Source of the DNA: Rhodanobacteraceae bacterium
Lineage (GTDB): Bacteria > Pseudomonadota > Gammaproteobacteria > Xanthomonadales > Ahniellaceae
Direction of reading: 5' to 3'
Assembly (NCBI GenBank): GCA_016708465.1
Contig: JADJFT010000011.1
Span: 1 to 64,000 of the forward strand
Length of the DNA stretch: 64,000 bases
A model generated the notes under the pieces. That model saw nothing but the letters and a program-made list of their open reading frames with translations. It made no database searches and was not told the origin of the DNA. Position numbers and translations under genes: made by a program. The number at the start of each line of letters is the position of its first letter. Position 1 is the first letter of the stretch. Shown piece by piece: positions 17,888 through 28,328 of this stretch.

Positions 17888-20248
17888 TCAGAAGTCCACG
17901 CGCGCGTCGAGTCCGATGATGCGGTCATAGGCGTGGTAAGGCGTGAGTTCGATGCTGCGGCCATAGCTGTCGGCGACATAGTCATCGTCGAGCAGATTGG
18001 TGCCCCATGCCGAAACGTCGAAACGGCCGCGACGTAAGCCGATGCGCAGGTCAGGCAGATCACGGGATTCGAGGCGTTCGAGCGAGGCGTTGTCGTTGAC
18101 GATCCAGGTCGATGCGGCGTGACTGAAGTGTCCACCGACATAGGCGCCATTACCGAAGCGCCAGCGGCCGCCGCCGCCGAGCGACCATTGCGGGGCACCG
18201 CGCACGGCGGCATCGTCGCGCGCCAACACGGTCAGGTTCGAGTGTGTCCGCAACAGACCCGCCAGCAGCCACCACTCACCGTGTTCATGCGGCTGACCAC
18301 CCAACTGCAATTCACTGCCGAAGATTTCGCTATCGAATCGCAGGGCGTCATCGACACGGCCAGTGAGGTTAGCGACGCGATCGCGCCAATCGTGATGGAA
18401 CAGGCGAAGTTCCAACTGTAGTGATGCCGCGAGCGGTCGCAGCCAAGCGATTTCGCTACTGCGCAGTCGCTCCAGCGCCGAATCCGGACTGAGTGCCAGC
18501 GAGTTCACATCCGAACCGAGGAAACCTTCACGCCATTGCAGCGCCAGCCATTGCCCATCGTCGTCGCGCCAGCGCAGCGCGGCATTCGGCAGCCATAGCG
18601 TGTCGCGATGACGAATGCGGTCGTTGCGCGCACGCACCAGTGCAAGCAGTGCATCGGCACAGTGGTCGAGCGCCAGGTGGTGGCCGGGTGCGAGCGCACA
18701 GTTGTCGGCGCGGATGTCGCGGACATCGATTTTCGAGGCCGCGTCGGTGGCAATGGTTCGCAGCCCGATGTGCCCGTCCCAATGTTCGCCATCGTCATAC
18801 TGCCACTCGGCATAGGCTTGTGGCAGATCGGTACGTGCCGTTTCCGAGTTCGCGTAGCTCAGGCTGCCGTTGCCTGGGCCCGCCGGAATCATGCCGAGCG
18901 AGCTGGCGGTGGCGCCATTGATGACGAAGCGACGCTCGCCGTGGATGCGGTAGTCGCGGCGCGCCTGCAGCAGACCAGCACTGAGGATCGAATGCGTACC
19001 GGCATCGATCTCGACGCGGGTATCGAGGTGATGCATGCGGATGTAGGCCGGTTGCGCCGGACTGAGTACACCGAGGTCGTAACGAGTCACCGCAGCGCGC
19101 GTTTCTGAGGTGCCGGCCAGCGCGAGCACTTGCCATCGGTTGTCCACCTGCCATTGCCAACTCGCGGCCGCGCCGCGCATCGCAATCTCAGCGCCGAGCA
19201 CGCAATGGGGCTGGCCACCGCCGCAGGGCGTTTCGGCGCCGCCGAGATCAGCGCGCTGAAAATCGAGTGCGCTGGCCTGCAGCAGATGCGCTTGCTCGGG
19301 GCTTTGCCATGCCAGTCGCGCGGCGTATTGATGTTGTGCGAATACGTCCGGCTGAGCGGCGCCGTCGATGGCTTCGGTACCGATCTGGCGACTGAATCCG
19401 ACGGCAGTACGCAGTCCCGGAACGCCGGCTGCGCCGGTGGCGGTGGCACTGACTTGTGGCGCCAACGCCGGCGCGTAAGACAGGCCAATGCCGAACTGGG
19501 TTTCAGCAGCGGGCATGCGCGTTGCCATCGCCAGATCGCCGGCCCCGGCACCATAGCCACTGGCCAATCCGGTGCCGGTGCGGGTGATGTCGAGCGAGCG
19601 GACCAAACCGAGACCGGGGCGATTGAACAGCCATGCTTCGGCAGGCAACGGAATGCCGTCGATGGTCAGCAGGCTGGCGCGTTGACTGGGCGACAGTCGC
19701 GATGCGCTGACGCCGCGGATCACGTCGCTGGAGGCCATGCCGTAAACGCCGGGCGCGCGCGCCACCGCCGTCGTGTAATCGTGCAAGGCATCATCGGCGA
19801 AGCGTGCGTCGGCGATCTGCGTACGCGCGATCGCCGGACTGCGTTCGCCCGCTGTGCGCGCCTGTTCAATCGGCGCTGGCAACTGATGCGGATCGGTGGT
19901 CGCTTCAATGGTCAACGCCGCAGCAGTCTGCGCGTGACCGGCAGCGGCCGCGGCGACGAAGGTGATGTCGCCGGCCTGTTGCGTCCAGTTGAGTTCAAGC
20001 CTTGCCGAGAGTTGATCGAGCGCATCAGCGACCGCAGTGTCGGCAGCGATCACACCGAGCGTGCTGCGGGCCGCCAAACCCGGCGCGAGCAGGATGCGAC
20101 ACCCACTGACGGCGGCGAGTGTTCGCGTCGCCGCCAACAAGTCCGATACCGGCAGCGGTGCGGCAAGCGAGCGCGACGGCATACAGGCCTGCGTTGGCGC
20201 AACCGCCAACAGCCCCAGCAGACTCAGTGCACGCCACCCAAATTGCAT
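17888..20248 (-). CDS. TonB-dependent receptor with STN signalling domain
   Basis: The 786-residue outer membrane receptor begins with a signal peptide (QFGWRALSLLGLLAVAPTQA) and an STN domain at about residues 30-110 (GVIAADTAVADALDQLSARL), which passes a substrate signal to a FecR-type regulator. A plug domain follows (IRGVSASRLSPSQRASLLTI) and a beta-barrel that ends in an aromatic residue (GLDARVDF). It is the last gene of a tonB-sigma-FecR-receptor operon on the minus strand. Iron chelates or haem are the classic ligands for this set-up; the ligand here cannot be told from sequence. The start at 20248 places the signal peptide at the N-terminus. Confidence 0.92.
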   Translation of the reverse strand: MQFGWRALSLLGLLAVAPTQACMPSRSLAAPLPVSDLLAATRTLAAVSGCRILLAPGLAARSTLGVIAADTAVADALDQLSARLELNWTQQAGDITFVAAAAAGHAQTAAALTIEATTDPHQLPAPIEQARTAGERSPAIARTQIADARFADDALHDYTTAVARAPGVYGMASSDVIRGVSASRLSPSQRASLLTIDGIPLPAEAWLFNRPGLGLVRSLDITRTGTGLASGYGAGAGDLAMATRMPAAETQFGIGLSYAPALAPQVSATATGAAGVPGLRTAVGFSRQIGTEAIDGAAQPDVFAQHQYAARLAWQSPEQAHLLQASALDFQRADLGGAETPCGGGQPHCVLGAEIAMRGAAASWQWQVDNRWQVLALAGTSETRAAVTRYDLGVLSPAQPAYIRMHHLDTRVEIDAGTHSILSAGLLQARRDYRIHGERRFVINGATASSLGMIPAGPGNGSLSYANSETARTDLPQAYAEWQYDDGEHWDGHIGLRTIATDAASKIDVRDIRADNCALAPGHHLALDHCADALLALVRARNDRIRHRDTLWLPNAALRWRDDDGQWLALQWREGFLGSDVNSLALSPDSALERLRSSEIAWLRPLAASLQLELRLFHHDWRDRVANLTGRVDDALRFDSEIFGSELQLGGQPHEHGEWWLLAGLLRTHSNLTVLARDDAAVRGAPQWSLGGGGRWRFGNGAYVGGHFSHAASTWIVNDNASLERLESRDLPDLRIGLRRGRFDVSAWGTNLLDDDYVADSYGRSIELTPYHAYDRIIGLDARVDF

Positions 20249-20294
20249 CTCGATCAGGTCCTTCCGCAAGGAGTGCAGGGCGCACCCTAACGGT

Positions 20295-21215
20295 TTAGCG
20301 CGCCGCGCGCAGCACGACCAGGCCGGCACCGTCTAGGAGCACATCGAGGCCAAATTCGCGCGCCAGCGTCGCCAGTGCTGCGTGTCGTTCCTCTGCGCTG
20401 CGCATCGGTAGCGCTGCATCCAAACTGATATCGCTTGGCGGCGCGCCGATCCATTGCACGCGGCTGCCTTCAAACGCTGCCCACTGCGCCAGCGCCAGTG
20501 CCGCCGGCGCATGATCCAGCAGCAACATGTCGGCGACGTCACGGTGTTCCTGCCACGGTCGTTGCTCGACGGCGGCACCATGCCATTCGATCTGCGCGCC
20601 CGCAGGTATTCGTACCGCCGCGCGATCTGCTCGCGTGACCTCAACCACGCCACTGACGACGCCAACGCGCAGCACATCCGGTGCCGCCTGCACCGCGAAG
20701 CGCGTACCGATGTCGCGCACCGTCGTCTGATGATGACGCAGAATCAGCGGGCGCGAATCGGCGGCGACGTCGATGGTCACAGCACCGCGCAACAATTCGA
20801 TGTCACGCTCACTCGCACTGAAATCGATGGCGATCGCCGAATCCGGTGCCAGTCGTAATTGGCTGCCATCGGCGAGCACAAGCTCACGAGCGACACCCGG
20901 CGCACTGGTTTCATCAGCACGCACTTGTTCGAACCAGCGCGGCCCATACAGCCCGACAACAGCGAGCAGCACGCCTAACGCAGCACCCAGCCATAGCCGA
21001 TGCCGACGCGCAACACCCGGCCGCATCGGTGCGTGCATCGGTGCGTGCGCATCGGCTGCCGCGTTGAACGCAATCAATGCATCCAGATATCCCAGACGAT
21101 GGCGATCGTCAGCAGCTAGCCACAGGTCGAACGCCTGTTGCACGCCGACATCCTCCGGTTGGTCGCGGACCTGCATCAGCCATTGCACCGCTTGTTGTCG
21201 CACGCCGTCGTTCAT
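20295..21215 (-). CDS. FecR-type transmembrane sigma regulator
   Basis: The 306-residue protein has an N-terminal cytoplasmic domain that binds the sigma factor (AVQWLMQVRDQPEDVGVQQ, AFDLWLAADDRHRLGYLDAL), one membrane helix near residue 90 (RHRLWLGAALGVLLAVVGLY) and a periplasmic FecR domain (ADGSQLRLAPDSAIAIDFS, ELLRGAVTIDVA). Its C-terminal part carries an STN-like segment that would meet the receptor. It overlaps the sigma gene stop by an ATGA. A small perfect tandem repeat near residue 60 adds two HAPM units. Confidence 0.93.
   Translation of the reverse strand: MNDGVRQQAVQWLMQVRDQPEDVGVQQAFDLWLAADDRHRLGYLDALIAFNAAADAHAPMHAPMRPGVARRHRLWLGAALGVLLAVVGLYGPRWFEQVRADETSAPGVARELVLADGSQLRLAPDSAIAIDFSASERDIELLRGAVTIDVAADSRPLILRHHQTTVRDIGTRFAVQAAPDVLRVGVVSGVVEVTRADRAAVRIPAGAQIEWHGAAVEQRPWQEHRDVADMLLLDHAPAALALAQWAAFEGSRVQWIGAPPSDISLDAALPMRSAEERHAALATLAREFGLDVLLDGAGLVVLRAAR
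21024..21047. repeat. Tandem 12-bp repeat inside the FecR gene
   Basis: Two exact copies of a 12-base unit lie head to tail and encode a doubled HAPM just before the membrane helix. The change of whole codons keeps the frame. It may vary between strains. Confidence 0.75.
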
Positions 21216-21760
21216 TGAATGTCCCTCGCCTGAGCACGACGCGTACGCGGTGCGATTCCCCCAGACTCGGTCAGCGTCATCAACTCGGTCAGTTGCCGCA
21301 ACGCCTGCGTCATGTGGTTCTCGACGGTCTTGGCGGTAATGCCGAGCGTCGCCGCCGTTTCCTTGAGGCTGAGGCCTTCGACGCGCACCAGCCACAACAC
21401 GCGTCGGCGCTGATCGGGCAGTTGCGCCAGTGCACGACTCACGATCGCGAGTTGCTCGCGCACCAGCAGATGCACTTCTGGACCAGCATCATTCGACACC
21501 ACCGCATCGATCGCGGCATCGGCATCATCAACGACCGAACCGCGCACATGACGTCGCCGCAAGGCGTCGCGGGCAAGGTTGTAGCCGACCTGGAACAGAA
21601 ACGCCTTGGGGTCGCGGACGCTGGAGAAATCGGCGTCAAGCAAACGCATCACCGTGTCCTGGACACAATCCTCGGCCAAGCTGACGTCGCCGAGCACGCG
21701 TGCCAGCACCGCGCGTAGTTCGGTCGCATGTGCGGCAAACACCGCTGTCCACGCACTCAT
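21212..21760 (-). CDS. FecI-type ECF sigma factor
   Basis: The 182-residue sigma factor has region 2 at about residues 5-75 (VSLAEDCVQDTVMRLLDADF, DPKAFLFQVGYNLARDALRR) and region 4 at about 110-160 (LPDQRRRVLWLVRVEGLSLK, ETAATLGITAKTVENHMTQA). It belongs to the iron-starvation group that is controlled by a FecR partner and a receptor STN domain, both encoded next to it. It overlaps the tonB-like gene stop and the FecR start, so all four products are made from one message. Confidence 0.95.
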   Translation of the reverse strand: MSAWTAVFAAHATELRAVLARVLGDVSLAEDCVQDTVMRLLDADFSSVRDPKAFLFQVGYNLARDALRRRHVRGSVVDDADAAIDAVVSNDAGPEVHLLVREQLAIVSRALAQLPDQRRRVLWLVRVEGLSLKETAATLGITAKTVENHMTQALRQLTELMTLTESGGIAPRTRRAQARDIQ

Positions 21761-22494
21761 TCGCGATGCAGCCGGTATTCCACCGGCAGGCTGAGATCGG
21801 TGATGGCGTAAGCCCCGTCGGGCGGCGGCGGCAGCGGCGACGCCTGCGCGATCAGCCGAGTAGCGGCCGCATCAAGCTGTGCTTGCCCGGAACTGTGTTC
21901 GATATCAGCGCGCAAGACTTCTCCGCGCCGCGACACCCGTGCCCGCAACCAGACCGTTCCCTCGATACCGCGCTGACGCGCGCGCTCTGGGTAGTGCTGA
22001 AAGCGGCGCAAATGCGTGAGTACATCCCAGACATAGGCTTCGTCGCCCGCCGGTGTAAACGCTGGTTGTGCCACGGCAGCAAGCGCCGCATCGTCGTGAT
22101 CGCCGGTCTCGGTCGTAGTCGCTGCGACCGGCTGCGCGTCGATAGCCGGCAGGTCGCCGACAGCATCGACGCTGAACATTGGCGTGGCCGCCAAACTGCG
22201 CGGTGCATCGCTCGTCGATGCGCGCACCGCCGCGGCCACCGCAGTCGCCGGCGACGGTGGTGATACAACCGGCAAGGGCAGCGGCAGCGCTTCCGCTTGC
22301 CAATCGATCAATAGTGGCGACGACGACGCGACCGCCACGCTGCCGGCGCTGCCATCACGCATCAGCAGCAGGCCCAGCAGCACGCCGTGCAGCACCAGTG
22401 ACACGCTCAAGCCAACGACGAAGCTCGCACTAATGCGCAGCCGCGGCAGTGCGGGATCGAGTGCGAGGTGAGGCGAGTATGCGGTTTCTGGCAT
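21757..22494 (-). CDS. TonB-like energy transducer
   Basis: The chosen start at 22494 gives 245 residues: a cytoplasmic tip, one membrane anchor (ASFVVGLSVSLVLHGVLLGL) with the conserved S and H of TonB proteins, a Pro/Ala-rich periplasmic linker, and a C-terminal TonB domain (YPERARQRGIEGTVWLRARV, then a final strand LSLPVEYRLHRE). It opens the operon that also encodes sigma factor, FecR and receptor, so it probably is the private transducer of that receptor. A longer frame to 22563 exists but has poor N-terminal composition. Confidence 0.9.
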   Translation of the reverse strand: MPETAYSPHLALDPALPRLRISASFVVGLSVSLVLHGVLLGLLLMRDGSAGSVAVASSSPLLIDWQAEALPLPLPVVSPPSPATAVAAAVRASTSDAPRSLAATPMFSVDAVGDLPAIDAQPVAATTTETGDHDDAALAAVAQPAFTPAGDEAYVWDVLTHLRRFQHYPERARQRGIEGTVWLRARVSRRGEVLRADIEHSSGQAQLDAAATRLIAQASPLPPPPDGAYAITDLSLPVEYRLHRE

Positions 22495-22578
22495 CTGCAG
22501 TCGGCAGTGGGCGGGGGAACCGGCAGGCATGCTTGCCGTCGTCGCGCAGGCTCGTCCAGTCACGTCATCATGACGCGG

Positions 22579-23343
22579 CTAGGCCAAGTATCCCACATCG
22601 ACCGGGAAACTGGCGCCGGTGATGTAGCTCGCGGCCGGCGAGGCGAGGAACAACAGCATCGGTGCGATCTCGGCGGGTTCGGCAGCGCGGCCGAGCGGAA
22701 TCTGGCGCAATAGCAGATGCATGATTTGTGCATTCTGGGTCAACGCCGAGGCGAATTTGGTATCGGTCAAGCCTGGCAGCACGGCATTCACCCGGATCTT
22801 CAGCGGCGCCAGTTCCTTCGCAAAACCTTCGGTCAGCGACACGATCGCGGCCTTGGTCGCCGAATACACGCCCTGCCCGGCACCGGCACGCCGTGCGTTC
22901 ACCGAGGCGACGTTGATGATGCAGCCACCGCTGCGTTCTTGCATCAGCTTCGCAGCGTGTTGCGAACAGTAGAAGTAGCCGCGCAGATTCACCGACGCGG
23001 TCTTCTCGAAGGCATCGAGGCCCATGTCGATCATTGGCCCGAAGTAGGGGTTCGCCGCAGCGTTGTTGACCAGAATGTCGAGGCCGAAGCCGCGGTCATG
23101 AATCTTCTGGAACAGCCGGTCCATCGAGGCGACATCACCGATGTGCGCTTCGATCGCGCTGGCGACGCCGCCGGCCGTGCGGATCGCTGCGACCACCGCT
23201 TCGCAGGCATCAAGTTTTCTGCTCGACACAATGACATGGGCGCCGTGCGCAGCGAGCAAGTGCGCAGTTGCTTCACCAATGCCACGGCTGGCCCCGGTGA
23301 TCAGGGCGGTCTTGCCGGTGAGGTCGAACAGGGGATCGGTCAT
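22579..23343 (-). CDS. Short-chain dehydrogenase/reductase
   Basis: The 254-residue protein begins MTDPLFDLTGKTALITG and shows the classical SDR features: the cofactor motif TGASRGIG, the NAAANPYFG loop, and the catalytic Ser-Tyr-Lys with the YSATK segment. The ending (SYITGASFPVDVGYLA) is typical for tetrameric SDRs that act on 3-oxoacyl or sugar-type substrates. The substrate cannot be assigned. It lies upstream of the tonB-like gene on the same strand and is divergent from a second SDR with 109 bases between. Confidence 0.92.
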   Translation of the reverse strand: MTDPLFDLTGKTALITGASRGIGEATAHLLAAHGAHVIVSSRKLDACEAVVAAIRTAGGVASAIEAHIGDVASMDRLFQKIHDRGFGLDILVNNAAANPYFGPMIDMGLDAFEKTASVNLRGYFYCSQHAAKLMQERSGGCIINVASVNARRAGAGQGVYSATKAAIVSLTEGFAKELAPLKIRVNAVLPGLTDTKFASALTQNAQIMHLLLRQIPLGRAAEPAEIAPMLLFLASPAASYITGASFPVDVGYLA

Positions 23344-23452
23344 GGCGGGCTCGGGCACGGTAGAGAACGCGATTGTAGACACGGCCGGGGGATGCGCCGC
23401 AAACCTACGCTGGCCACTGATAGGCTCAGGCCTTCCACCACGGAGCGCATTG

Positions 23453-24262
23453 ATGTCCCGACCCCGAGCCCTCATCACCGGCGCTGGCAGCGGCCTCTGC
23501 CGCGCCTTGGCGCATCGTTATGCGCGCGCCGGTTACGACATCGCCGTCGCCGAACTGCTGACGGAGCGGGCAAAAACGGTGGTCGACGAACTCGCCGCGC
23601 ATGGCGGCTCGCACTTCGCGGTGGAGGTCGATGTCGGTGACGATGCCTCGGTCGAAGCGATGCGTGACACGGTGCGTGCACACTGGGATGGCTTTGACGT
23701 GCTGATCAACAATGCCGGCGTCGCCAGTGCCGGCTCGATTGCCGATAGCTCACTCGATGACTGGCGCTGGGTCACTAACATCGACTTGTTCGGTGTCGTG
23801 CGCGGCATGAAGGCGTTCGCGCCGATGTTTCAGACCCAGCGTCGCGGCCACGTCCTCAGCACCGCGTCGTTCGCTGGTATTGCCGGCGCGCCCGGCATTG
23901 CCAGCTATGGCGTTGCCAAAGCTGGCGTGGTCGCGCTCTCGGAAGCACTGCGTGGCGAAATGGCATTATTCGATGTGAAGGTCTCGGTGATCTGTCCGAT
24001 TTTTTTCAAGACCAATCTGCTGGAAACCGCGCGCTCACCGAACGCGAAGTTCATTGGCGTCGCCGCGAAGCTGATGGACAACGCCAAAGAGTCCGCCGAC
24101 GACATCGCCGACTATGTGTTCAAGGCACAGCAACGTGGTGACTTCATGATCATTCCCACCACCACCGAACGCATACGCTGGCGCGTCAAGCGCTGGTTCC
24201 CGGAGTTGTATTTCCGCGAACTAATGAAACTTGCACGCAAGACGATGGCGCGCAGCGGTTAA
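23453..24262 (+). CDS. Short-chain dehydrogenase/reductase
   Basis: The 269-residue protein has the cofactor motif TGAGSGLC (unusual Cys in place of Gly or Ala at the end), NNAGVASAG, the catalytic Ser in LSTASFAGIAG and YGVAK. The C-terminal part is longer than in the neighbouring SDR and ends with a basic, amphipathic stretch (RIRWRVKRWFPELYFREL) that may bind membranes. This layout is common in SDRs that act on lipids or steroids; the substrate is unknown. ATG at 23453 follows a GGAG nine bases upstream. Confidence 0.92.
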   Translation: MSRPRALITGAGSGLCRALAHRYARAGYDIAVAELLTERAKTVVDELAAHGGSHFAVEVDVGDDASVEAMRDTVRAHWDGFDVLINNAGVASAGSIADSSLDDWRWVTNIDLFGVVRGMKAFAPMFQTQRRGHVLSTASFAGIAGAPGIASYGVAKAGVVALSEALRGEMALFDVKVSVICPIFFKTNLLETARSPNAKFIGVAAKLMDNAKESADDIADYVFKAQQRGDFMIIPTTTERIRWRVKRWFPELYFRELMKLARKTMARSG

Positions 24263-24364
24263 CACGGCTCGCACACGCCACGTCTCGTCACAGCAGCGAC
24301 TTCCGGCATTGGCGCGCGCAGCTGAGGCACCTAGTCTCGAAGGCCTCATTGAGGGGAGACACCG

Positions 24365-25093
24365 ATGCGTACATGGTTGAGTCTGGGCGGGCTGTTGCTG
24401 ATGCTGCCGTGGTGGGCGTCGGCGATGACGGCCGACGAATTGATTGCGAAGAACATCGATGCACGCGGCGGGCTCGACGCGATCCGCGCGATCCATGCAC
24501 TCAAGCTCAGCGGCCGACTGCAGACCGGTGGCTTCGAGGCGGAGGTCTCGGAATACAAGCGCGCGGGCAAGGTGCGCAGCGAATTCTCGATCCAGGGCAT
24601 GACCCAGGTGCGCGCATTCGACGGCCAGGATGCCTGGTCGATCTCGCCATTCGGCGGCCGCAAGGACCCGCAGAAGCTCTCTGCCGATGACATCAAGGAG
24701 ATGAGCGTCGACGCCGACCTCGAAGGGCCGCTGGTCGATTACGCGAAGAAAGGGCACAAGGTCGAGTATCTCGGCACCGAGGACATCGACGGTACCGAGG
24801 CGCACAAGCTGCGCATCACCTACGCCACCGGCAATGAAGCCATGTACTACTTCGATCCCGATTTCTTCCTCGAAATCCGCATCGTCAGCAAGAGTTGGTA
24901 TCGCGGCAGCGCCTTTGAAGGGGAGACGGATCTCGGCGATTACGAGCGCGTGAATGGCGTCTACCTGCCGTTCTCGGTGGCATCCGGCAGCAAGGGCTCG
25001 ACGCAGAAGTCCACCGTCACCTACACCCGTGCCGAAGCGAATGCGGAACTCGCAGATGCCCTGTTCGCGTTCCCGGAAGGAGCCAAGCCATGA
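24365..25093 (+). CDS. LolA-like outer membrane lipoprotein-sorting family protein
   Basis: The 242-residue exported protein starts after a strong ribosome site (GAGGGGAG). The signal peptide (WLSLGGLLLMLPWWASA) is followed by a LolA/LolB-like fold pattern: TADELIAKNIDARGGLDAIR, alternating strands, and YYFDPDFFLEIRIVSKSWYR. Such proteins carry or bind lipids in the periplasm. Its TGA overlaps the ATG of the big BNR protein downstream, so the two are coupled and may act together at the cell surface; that link is inference. Confidence 0.85.
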   Translation: MRTWLSLGGLLLMLPWWASAMTADELIAKNIDARGGLDAIRAIHALKLSGRLQTGGFEAEVSEYKRAGKVRSEFSIQGMTQVRAFDGQDAWSISPFGGRKDPQKLSADDIKEMSVDADLEGPLVDYAKKGHKVEYLGTEDIDGTEAHKLRITYATGNEAMYYFDPDFFLEIRIVSKSWYRGSAFEGETDLGDYERVNGVYLPFSVASGSKGSTQKSTVTYTRAEANAELADALFAFPEGAKP

Positions 25094-28000
25094 AGCGCGC
25101 ACCCCGATTGATCCAACGCGCGGTAGGCCCGATCGTGCTCGCGACCACGCTGCTCGCGACCGGCCACGACGCCGCTGCATTCGACAGCGCGACCATTTCC
25201 GGTCTCGGTATCCGCAACATCGGCTCCTCGGCGATGAGCGGACGCATCAGCGCCATCGCCGCGTACAACGAAGACGGCAAGACCGTGCTCTACGTCGGCG
25301 CCGCCAGCGGTGGCGTCTGGAAGTCGCTGGATGGCGGCACCACCTTCGCAGCAAAGTTCGACGACCAACCAGTGCAGTCAATCGGTGCCATCGCGATCGA
25401 TCCGTCGAATCCGAAGAATGTCTGGGTCGGCACCGGCGAAAGCTGGACGCGCAACTCGGTCTCGGTCGGAAACGGCGTCTATCGTTCCACGGACGGCGGT
25501 GAAACTTGGTCGCATCTCGGCCTGCCGAGAGCGAGCGCATCGCCAAGATCATCGTGCATCCGAACGACGGCAACACCGCTTGGGTATGTGCACCCGGCAA
25601 GTTGTGGAGCGACTCGGACGAACGCGGTCTGTTCAAGACCGGTGATGCCGGCAAGACCTGGACCAAGGTGTTGGCCGGCACGAATCGCTCGACTGGCTGC
25701 TCCGACCTGGAACTTGACCCACAGAACCCGGACGCCGTACTCGCGGCGATGTGGGATTTTCGCCGCGAAGGCTGGACCTTCCGCTCCGGTGGCGCGAACG
25801 ACAGCGCGTTCAGCGGTAGTGGCCTGTTTCGCAGCAGCGATGGTGGCGCGCACTGGCGCGAATACACCGCAGCAGCGAACAAGGGATTCCCGACCAAGCC
25901 CTTTGGCCGCATCGGCATTGCGATCGCGCCGAGCGATCCGAAGATCGTCTACGCGGTAATTGAAGGAACCCGCAGCGCGCTATTCCGATCGAGCGACGGC
26001 GGTGCCACTTGGGAAGAACGCGACCGCAGCCAGATGATGGTGTGGCGGCCGTTTTATTTCGCGAATCTGGTCGTCGACCCGACCAACCCGGAGCGAGTGT
26101 TCAAGATGAACCTCGGCTTGATCGTGTCCGAGGATGGCGGCAAGAGTTTTTCCGGCAGCAGCGGTGGCTCGCATGCCGACTGGCATGACCTGTGGGTCGA
26201 TCCGACGAACCCGAAGCATCTCGTCGGCGGCGACGACGGCGGTCTGTGGACCAGCTACAACGGTGGCTCGCTCTGGCACAAGAACGACAACCTGCCGATC
26301 TCGCAGTTCTATCACGTTGCCGTCGACGATCAGGACCCATACGAGGTCTATGGCGGCCTGCAGGACAACACCAGCTGGATCGCGCCATCGAGCTATCCCG
26401 GTGGCATCAGCAGCGCGCAGTGGGAACCGTTCTCCGGCGGTGATGGATTCTGGATGTTTCCCGATCCGATCGCACCGAAAGACTACGTCTACTTTGAGTC
26501 GCAAGGCGGCAGCATTGTCCGCGCCAACCGGCACACATTGCAGCAGCGCGACATCCAGCCGAAGGCGAACGACAAGGAAAAACTGCGCTTCAATTGGAAT
26601 GCGCCAATGCATTTGAGCCCGACCGAGCGCGGCACGGTCTACCTCGGCTCGCAGTTTCTGCATCGTTCGCGTGATCAAGGTCAGAGCTGGGAGCGCATTT
26701 CACCGGACCTGACCACGAATGATCCGGCCAAACAGCAGCAGGAAAAGTCGGGCGGCATCACCGTCGACAACTCGGCGGCCGAGATGCATACAACCATTTA
26801 TTCGATCAGCGCATCGGTGCAGGACGGCCGCGTGATCTGGGTCGGTACCGATGATGGCAACGTGCAGGTGACGCGCGACGGCGGCCAAACCTGGACCAAT
26901 ACCGTGCGCAATATCCGTGGCCTGCCCAAGGCATCGTGGGTGAGCTGGATCGAGGCCAGCCGCTTCGACGCGGCGACCGCCTACGCCACGTTCGACCGCC
27001 ACACCTTCGGCGATCTCGATCCGCACGTCTATGTCACTCGCGATTTCGGTCGCAGTTGGACGCGGATCGCCGATCAGGCCCAAGGCGTTCGTGGCTACGC
27101 GCATGTGATCCGGGAAGATGTGGTTGATCGCAACCTGCTTTTTCTCGGAACCGAATTCGGGCTGTGGATCTCGATCGACGGCGGTGCGAACTGGGCGGCA
27201 TTCACAGGCGGCAAGTTTCCTGCGGTCGCAGTGCGCGATCTCGCGATTCAGCCGCGGGACCATGATCTGGTCATCGCCACCCACGGCCGTGGCCTCTGGA
27301 TCATCGACGACATTACGCCCCTGCGTCATCTCGACGCAACAGCGCTCGCGGCCGAACTCGCCTTGCTGCCGAACCGACCACAGCAACAACGGTTGCAAAG
27401 CTACGGCGGCTGGTCGCGTGGTGATGCCGCGTACGTTGGCGCCAATGCACCAGATGGCGCAGTGATTACCTACCATCAGAAGGCACGACACCTGTTCGGC
27501 AAGCTCAAGCTCGAGATCATCGACGCCGATGGCAAGGTCATCGACACCTTGCCGGCTTCGAAGCGGCGCGGCATCAATCGCGTCGAATGGGCGATGGCGG
27601 TAAAACCGCCACGCACGCCGCAAGGCGCGACCCTTGCCGGTGCTGCGACCTATGGGCCGCGGGTGTTGCCGGGACGCTACACGGTGCGCTTGACCAAGAA
27701 TGGCAAGGTCTACGAGACCCCGTTGGAGATCGGCATGGACCCGCGTGCAACTTACAGCTTGGACGATCGCAAGGCGCAGTTCGCGGCCGCGATGCGCGTG
27801 CATGGGCTGTTCGAGCGCATGGCCGATCTATCCGACCGCATTGTCGGCCTGCGTGAGCAAGCCAAAGCGCACGCCGCGCCGATGCAGCCCGGCGCTGCCG
27901 CCAAAGCCAAACTGCTGGCGCTGGTCGAGCAACTGGAAGCGGTGCGGCGGCAAATTGTCGCGACCAAGGAGGGCGGTGCCATCACCGGCGAAGAACGTCT

Positions 28001-28283
28001 GCGCGAACATATGGACGCGATCTATGGCGCCATCGTCGGCTGGGAGGGTCGCCCAGGGTCGTATCACTTGGCACGAATCGATGCGCTGGAAAGGGAGCTC
28101 GCCGAAGTCGAAGCGAGTTTTGCCCAGCTGGTCGAACGCGATGCCAAAGCACTCGGTCTCGATCCTGCGGTGCGAGCGGTCGCCTCTGGTCGCGGTTCGC
28201 CGCGGGCCGCGCTGCACGCGCTGCGCTACTACTGGCAGACGCCCGATCTGACCAGCACGATGCGCGAGAAAAAACGGCGTTAA
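25090..28283 (+). CDS. Large secreted BNR/VPS10 (sortilin-type) beta-propeller protein (one frameshift)
   Basis: After a one-base correction near 25527 (HLGLP then ESERIAKIIVHPNDGNT) the protein has about 1064 residues. A signal peptide (TTLLATGHDAAA) leads into repeated propeller blades with Asp-box motifs such as YRSTDGGETWS, FRSSDGGATWEE, VTRDGGQTWTN and ISIDGGANWAA. The end of the propeller (ATHGRGLWIIDD) is the usual signature of the glycosyl-hydrolase-like VPS10 family. The C-terminal 250 residues contain a strand-rich domain and a helical region (ALVEQLEAVRRQIVATKEGG). No catalytic activity is established for this family in bacteria. It follows the LolA-like gene with an ATGA overlap. 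Confidence 0.87.
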
Positions 28284-28328
28284 CTCGCACATCATGCTTT
28301 TCCGCAGTCATCCCGCGACAATGCGCGG

